From contig CANFYD010000121.1 of the NCBI GenBank assembly GCA_947450745.1, forward strand, positions 1 through 9,243: a DNA stretch of 9,243 bases, in the 5' to 3' direction. The translations under genes and the position numbers were made by a program. Positions 6,197-9,243 of the stretch are shown here, in pieces. The notes beneath the pieces were generated by a model, which worked only from the letters and a program-made list of their open reading frames with translations, was not told the DNA's origin and made no database searches. Within the stretch, counting starts at the first letter, position 1. Each line of letters starts with the position of its first letter. This DNA comes from Burkholderiales bacterium (lineage in GTDB: Bacteria; Pseudomonadota; Gammaproteobacteria; Burkholderiales; Burkholderiaceae_C).

Positions 6197-6913
6197 TCAG
6201 AACGACTTCTTGACCGACACCAGCACGCCGGCCTTGCCCAGGTTCTTGCCTGCCGGGCTGACATAAGTCTTGTTGTCGGTGCCTGCCACGCCGCCGCTCA
6301 GCAAGAAACCGCCAACTTCTTTGCTCAGCAGCAAGGAATAGTCGGTGTAGGAGGCTGCGCTGTTGTGCTTGACCTCTTGGTAGCCGACATGCGGGGCCAG
6401 GCTGTAGCCTTCACCCAGGTCAAAGCTGGCCGACACGTCCACATAGCCGCTGCCCTTGCTGTTGCTAAAGCCGAACAGATTGGTCGTGCTGTACGAGTAC
6501 TTGGCCGTCACCGGGCCGTAGGTCAGGGCGCCGTAGATTTCGGTCGTGTCGGCGCTGGGTGCCAGCTTGTTGCTCGGGTAGACATAGGTCAGCACGCCGA
6601 CGTCACCGGTCAGGCCCGGGGTAATTTCGGTCTTGTAGCCACCGTAGACGTCGATTTCGACATCGCCCTTGCCGCCAGCGTCCTTGACCCACTTGATCGT
6701 CGAAGCCCAGGTGCCGATGTAGAAGCCGCTGGCAAATGCGTAGTCAGCACCACCCTGCAGCGCCGGGTCCAGGCGTGACTGCGACACGCCGCGATAGCGG
6801 TAGTCGTTGGTCAGGCTGATGTTGAAAGACAACGGGCTGGCGGCTTCTTCGGCTTGCGCGGCCATCGTGCCAAATGTGAGTGTGAGGGCCAAAGCGGCAA
6901 TAACTGATTTCAT
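6197..6913 (-). CDS. TorF-family putative porin (Gcw_chp type)
   Basis: 238 residues with a clear signal peptide (1-21, cleavage after AQA) and then an outer-membrane beta-barrel pattern. The family hallmark is at residues 33-70: SLTNDYRYRGVSQSRLDPALQGG followed by ADYAFASGFYIGTWAS. Alternating aromatic strands run to a C-terminal Phe (VSVKKSF), the usual outer-membrane insertion signal. The function is not established in the family; the name is a database convention. It is the first gene of the porin-glnK-amtB operon, with AGGAG (6925-6921) 7 bases before the ATG and a sigma-54 promoter match upstream. The inference is that it helps small nitrogen compounds cross the outer membrane when nitrogen is scarce, but this rests on context only. 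Confidence 0.88.
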   Translation of the reverse strand: MKSVIAALALTLTFGTMAAQAEEAASPLSFNISLTNDYRYRGVSQSRLDPALQGGADYAFASGFYIGTWASTIKWVKDAGGKGDVEIDVYGGYKTEITPGLTGDVGVLTYVYPSNKLAPSADTTEIYGALTYGPVTAKYSYSTTNLFGFSNSKGSGYVDVSASFDLGEGYSLAPHVGYQEVKHNSAASYTDYSLLLSKEVGGFLLSGGVAGTDNKTYVSPAGKNLGKAGVLVSVKKSF

Positions 6914-6982
6914 CGAAAGACTCCTGGCTGGTAGCTAAGTAAGAAAAATAGACCGGAATTCGGTGCTTGTTGGCAACTCATT

Positions 6983-6998
6983 TGCAGCTTCCGTGCCA
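6983..6998 (-). promoter_or_regulatory. Sigma-54 (-24/-12) promoter of the porin-glnK-amtB operon
   Basis: The minus strand reads TGGCACG-GAAG-CTGCA against the RpoN consensus TGGCACG-N4-TTGCW. It matches at every defined base but one (C for the first T), with the required GG to GC spacing. The predicted transcript starts near 6972, leaving a leader of about 59 nt before the porin ATG. This fits NtrC/sigma-54 control of glnK-amtB under nitrogen limitation, known in many proteobacteria. Confidence 0.82.
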
Positions 6999-7044
6999 GC
7001 TTTCGGTAGCGAGGCTTGGGGTCGATTCAAGCCCCGAGCCCAGC

Positions 7045-7078
7045 GGTAAATACCTGACAAATCTAGGGTAAATACCTG
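7045..7078. promoter_or_regulatory. Twin 12-bp direct repeats, each with a 10-bp dyad
   Basis: GGTAAATACCTG occurs exactly at 7045-7056 and 7067-7078, 22 bp apart, about two helical turns. Within each, GGTA-AA-TACC is a dyad, so this looks like a pair of sites for a dimeric regulator on one face of the helix. They are about 70-105 bp upstream of the predicted sigma-54 start, between that promoter and the NtrC-like sites. The regulator is not recognised. Confidence 0.5.
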
Positions 7079-7091
7079 TCAGCCAAGCGGG

Positions 7092-7108
7092 CGCACCAAT
7101 TTGGGATT
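7092..7108. promoter_or_regulatory. Weak NtrC-like site (one good half)
   Basis: Against TGCACC-N5-GGTGCA the left half matches five of six (CGCACC) and the right half two of six (GGGATT). It is about 128 bp upstream of the predicted sigma-54 start. Alone it would be unconvincing; it is listed because a better site lies 45 bp further upstream. Confidence 0.3.
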
Positions 7109-7136
7109 GATTGAGTGCATTCCCGGACTTGGTGCA

Positions 7137-7153
7137 CGCACTGATTTTGTGCA
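7137..7153. promoter_or_regulatory. NtrC-like binding site
   Basis: CGCACTGATTTTGTGCA matches 9 of the 12 defined bases of TGCACC-N5-GGTGCA, with the right spacing. Its centre is about 173 bp upstream of the predicted sigma-54 start, a plausible enhancer distance. It lies within a larger dyad, GGTGCA-N13-TGCACC (7131-7155), so the bound form is uncertain. It also lies 83 bp before the yifB-family start codon and could affect that gene. Confidence 0.5.
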
Positions 7154-7235
7154 CCATTCGAGTCGCACAGCCGCCGCGTCGCCATGCACAATCAAAGTTA
7201 GCCCGCCCGTCCGGTGGTGCCGCAAGGGAGACGAC

Positions 7236-8744
7236 ATGTCTTTGGCCATTGTTCGCAGTCGTGCCCTGGACGGTCTGAGCGCCGAGGCTGTCTCGGTGGA
7301 GGTCCATCTGGCCAATGGCCTGCCCAGCTTCACACTGGTGGGTTTGGCTGAAACCGAGGTCAAGGAGTCGCGCGAACGGGTGCGCGCGGCGCTACAGAAC
7401 AGCGGCCTGACCTTTCCGCACAACAAACGCATCATCGTCAACCTGGCACCGGCCGAGCTGCCCAAAGAAGGCGGACGCTTTGATCTGCCGATTGCACTGG
7501 GCTTGCTGGCCGCCACCGAGCAAATCGACGGTGCCCGGCTCGCCGGGCTGGAATGCGCGGGCGAGTTGTCGCTGGGCGGCGAGCTGCGGCCGGTGCGGGG
7601 CGGTTTGGCGATGAGCCTGGCGCTGCGTCGCGAAGGCTCCACACGCAGTTTGGTGCTGCCCGAGGCCAGCGCCGCCGAAGCGGCCTTGGTCGAGGGCGTC
7701 GAGGTGTTGCAGGCCAGTCATTTGCTCGATCTGGTCGCCGCGCTGGTGCCGGGCAGTGATCACCGCTTGCAGCGAGCCCAGCCCTTGCCTCGCCAGCCTG
7801 CTCCGGCCGGGCCGGATCTGCGTGACATCAAAGGGCAGGCCGGTGCCAAGCGCGCGCTCGAGATTGCCGCCGTCGGTGAGCACAGCCTGCTGTTCGTCGG
7901 GCCGCCGGGCACCGGCAAGTCGATGCTGGCACAGCGGCTGGCCGGCTTGCTGGCCCCGCTGGACGAGGAGGCCGCTCTGGAGTCGGCGGCGGTGCTGAGC
8001 CTGGCAGGGCAATTCGACCCGGCTCGCTGGGGTCAGCGGGTCTCGCGCAGCCCCCACCACAGTGCTTCCAGTGTGGCGCTGGTCGGTGGCGGGTCACCGC
8101 CCCGGCCGGGTGAAATCACCCTTGCTCTTCACGGGGTGCTGTTCCTTGATGAGCTGCCCGAGTTCAATCGGGCCGCCCTGGAAGCGCTGCGTGAGCCGAT
8201 GGAGACTGGCCGCATCCTGATTTCGCGCGCAGCCCGGCAGGCCGAGTTCCCGGCGCGCTTTCAACTGGTGGCGGCGATGAACCCCTGCCCTTGTGGTCAT
8301 CTGGGCAACCCGCTGCGCGCCTGCCGTTGCACGCCCGACCAAGTGGCCCGCTACCAAGGCCGGCTGAGCGGCCCGTTCCTGGACCGACTCGACTTGTTGA
8401 TCGAGGTGCCGATGATCCGGCCGAGCGAATTGGCCGGTCTGGCTGTCGGCGAAAGCAGCGCGCAGGTCAGGCAGCGGGTGGCGCTGGCGCGTGCCGTGGC
8501 GCTGGCACGCCAAGGCTGCAGCAATGCCCGCTTGGGCGTTGATCAGCTGGATACGCAGATCCGGGCGGACGCCGCTGCGCTGGCTTTTTTGCAAAAGGCA
8601 GCCGGCCAGCTTGGGCTTTCGGCACGCAGTTATCACCGCGTGCTGCGCGTGGCCCGCAGCATTGCCGACCTGGCTACCAGCGCAGCGGTCACCCAACCCC
8701 ACATGGCCGAAGCGATCCAGATGCGCCGCGGCTTGCGCGCCTGA
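7236..8744 (+). CDS. YifB/ComM-family AAA+ ATPase (Mg-chelatase-like)
   Basis: 502 residues, close to the usual ~500. ComM in naturally competent relatives is a hexameric helicase that promotes branch migration during integration of transformed DNA; a role in this organism is inferred. The N-terminal Lon-like ChlI fold domain (1-170) begins SLAIVRSRALDGLSAEAVSV and includes LPSFTLVGLAETEVKESRERV (29-49). The AAA+ core has Walker A GPPGTGKS (222-229), Walker B VLFLDELPEF (301-310) and the arginine-bearing stretch GPFLDRLDLLIEVP (379-392). A Cys cluster NPCPCGHLGNPLRACRC (349-365; Cys351, 353, 363, 365) may bind zinc. The C-terminal Mg-chelatase domain (about 405-502) ends QMRRGL. The ATG at 7236 has GGGAG 5 bases upstream and begins at the conserved family start; 45 upstream in-frame residues are not conserved-looking and cross the NtrC-like sites. 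Confidence 0.95.
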   Translation: MSLAIVRSRALDGLSAEAVSVEVHLANGLPSFTLVGLAETEVKESRERVRAALQNSGLTFPHNKRIIVNLAPAELPKEGGRFDLPIALGLLAATEQIDGARLAGLECAGELSLGGELRPVRGGLAMSLALRREGSTRSLVLPEASAAEAALVEGVEVLQASHLLDLVAALVPGSDHRLQRAQPLPRQPAPAGPDLRDIKGQAGAKRALEIAAVGEHSLLFVGPPGTGKSMLAQRLAGLLAPLDEEAALESAAVLSLAGQFDPARWGQRVSRSPHHSASSVALVGGGSPPRPGEITLALHGVLFLDELPEFNRAALEALREPMETGRILISRAARQAEFPARFQLVAAMNPCPCGHLGNPLRACRCTPDQVARYQGRLSGPFLDRLDLLIEVPMIRPSELAGLAVGESSAQVRQRVALARAVALARQGCSNARLGVDQLDTQIRADAAALAFLQKAAGQLGLSARSYHRVLRVARSIADLATSAAVTQPHMAEAIQMRRGLRA

Positions 8745-8760
8745 CGGTGCCTTCGCACCG
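8745..8760 (+). terminator. Weak hairpin directly after the yifB-family stop
   Basis: CGGTGC-CTTC-GCACCG forms a perfect 6-bp stem with a 4-nt loop starting at the base after the stop codon. No T-run follows, so intrinsic termination is doubtful; it may only protect the 3' end. The rest of the 8761-8900 gap shows no gene and no clear promoter. Confidence 0.3.
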
Positions 8761-8900
8761 CTCGGAGGGCTGCGGCACGGCATTGGGGATTCAAGATCTC
8801 CGCTGTTTGGCCGAAATATGCCTTATTCATCGGGCCGAGCAACAGGCGGTACCGACCCCAGCCAATCCGTATTCGCGCCATTATTTTCAGGACCTTGACC

Positions 8901-9243
8901 ATGTTCCCCAAGCAAGGCCCGGCACGCCGTCGCCAACAAACCGCTCGCTGGTTGAAGCACGGCAGCTTGCCCTTGCTGATGCTGCTGACCGCATGTGGCG
9001 GCGGCGCAGCCGACAGCGCCACGCCAGCGGCCGCGCCAGCCTCGTCCAGCACTACCTTGATCCCGCTGCCCACGCCGCAAGCGCCTGTCGCCGGCACGAC
9101 AGACTTGACGCCAACGCCAACGCCAACGCCCACACCGGCACCCACACCAACGCCAACACCGACACCCACACCGACACCGACACCGACACCCACACCGACA
9201 CCGACACCCACACCGACACCGACACCGACACCCACACCGACAC
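8901..9243 (+). CDS. Lipoprotein with Thr-Pro repeat linker, C-terminus beyond window
   Basis: The first 114 residues are visible and the frame is open to the right edge. A basic N-terminus (ARRRQQTARWLKH, 8-20) is followed by the hydrophobic stretch LPLLMLL (23-29) and a lipobox LTAC with the lipidated Cys at 32, followed by GGG. So this is a probable lipoprotein processed by signal peptidase II. Residues 33-69 are Ala/Ser/Pro/Thr-rich. From residue 70 on the sequence is Thr-Pro dipeptides, broken once by Ala-Pro. Such linkers usually hold a secreted catalytic or binding domain away from the membrane; that domain is not in the window, so no function is given. The ATG has AGGA (8889-8892) 8 bases upstream. 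Confidence 0.85.
   Translation, partial: MFPKQGPARRRQQTARWLKHGSLPLLMLLTACGGGAADSATPAAAPASSSTTLIPLPTPQAPVAGTTDLTPTPTPTPTPAPTPTPTPTPTPTPTPTPTPTPTPTPTPTPTPTPT
9108..9243 (+). repeat. Thr-Pro coding hexanucleotide array with 42-bp higher-order period
   Basis: From 9108 the DNA is tandem ACN-CCN hexamers, at least 22 units to the edge. From about 9156 every Thr codon is ACA and Pro codons are CCG except CCC at 9165, 9189, 9207 and 9231, spaced 24, 18 and 24 bp. This gives a 42-bp period (seven dipeptides) laid over the 6-bp one, a sign of recent duplication of larger blocks. The array continues past the window. Confidence 0.92.

Larger units (their letters stand above)
6914..7235. other. Divergent intergenic region, regulatory DNA only
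   Basis: These 322 bp separate the porin operon (minus) from the yifB-family gene (plus). I see no credible small gene here. The region is less GC-rich than the flanking genes in places and holds the sigma-54 promoter, a pair of GGTAAATACCTG repeats and several TGCACC/GGTGCA elements, described separately. No good sigma-70 -35/-10 pair for the plus-strand gene was recognised. Confidence 0.7.

Noticed and set aside
5498..6213. Overlapping plus-strand open frames with a repeated peptide like LVTELLAxAR..CHTRLKS
   Set aside because: The repeated peptide is only the translation of the tandem hairpin units, and the frames run antisense through amtB and glnK. No ribosome site or family resemblance.
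7101..7235. 45-codon upstream extension of the yifB-family gene
   Set aside because: The residues do not look like the family N-terminus, the stretch overlaps regulatory dyads, and the ATG at 7236 has a good ribosome site.
8633..9235. Minus-strand open frame with a Gly-Val repeat
   Set aside because: The Gly-Val run is the reverse-strand reading of the Thr-Pro array; the plus-strand frame has a ribosome site, signal sequence and lipobox, and this frame also overlaps yifB.

Overview
The window looks like chromosomal DNA of a GC-rich betaproteobacterium. The order Burkholderiales, perhaps near the Rubrivivax/Leptothrix/Roseateles group, is a guess from protein resemblance and from the TorF-like porin / GlnK / AmtB gene order; no marker gene fixes the genus. 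Most of it is ordinary housekeeping and nitrogen-uptake DNA, and I see no clearly new multi-gene system. The unusual features are in the intergenic regions.

Layout. (1) Positions 1-3154, all on the minus strand: prfC (release factor RF3), a 185-residue anchored protein of unknown function, a 62-residue conserved-looking protein, and the start of a PQQ-dependent sugar dehydrogenase that runs off the left edge. The last two overlap by 4 bases (ATGA) and are probably translationally coupled. (2) Positions 3155-3540 have no gene. They hold a 238-bp MITE-like segment with 17-bp perfect terminal inverted repeats, followed by a candidate sigma-70 promoter for a plus-strand VOC (glyoxalase-fold) gene at 3541-3966. 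(3) A bidirectional hairpin terminator at about 4003-4031 separates the VOC gene from the convergent nitrogen operon. (4) Positions 4080-6913, minus strand: a TorF/Gcw_chp-type putative porin, glnK (PII signal protein) and amtB (ammonium channel), in that order of transcription. A strong sigma-54 (-24/-12) promoter match at 6983-6998 precedes the porin gene. The glnK-amtB gap carries three tandem units of about 58-67 bp, each with a 39-bp hairpin. (5) Positions 6914-7235, between divergent genes, have no gene. Besides the sigma-54 promoter they hold two 12-bp direct repeats 22 bp apart and NtrC-like dyads. (6) Positions 7236-8744, plus strand: a YifB/ComM-family AAA+ protein. (7) From 8901 to the right edge, plus strand: a lipoprotein whose mature N-terminus leads into a long Thr-Pro repeat with a 42-bp higher-order DNA period.

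How the genes work together: under nitrogen limitation NtrC with sigma-54 would be expected to switch on porin-glnK-amtB. The porin would be in the outer membrane, AmtB would move ammonium across the inner membrane, and GlnK would gate AmtB by its uridylylation state. The hairpin repeats lie where they could set amtB output relative to glnK. The prfC group, the VOC gene, the yifB gene and the lipoprotein gene have no evident functional link to nitrogen.
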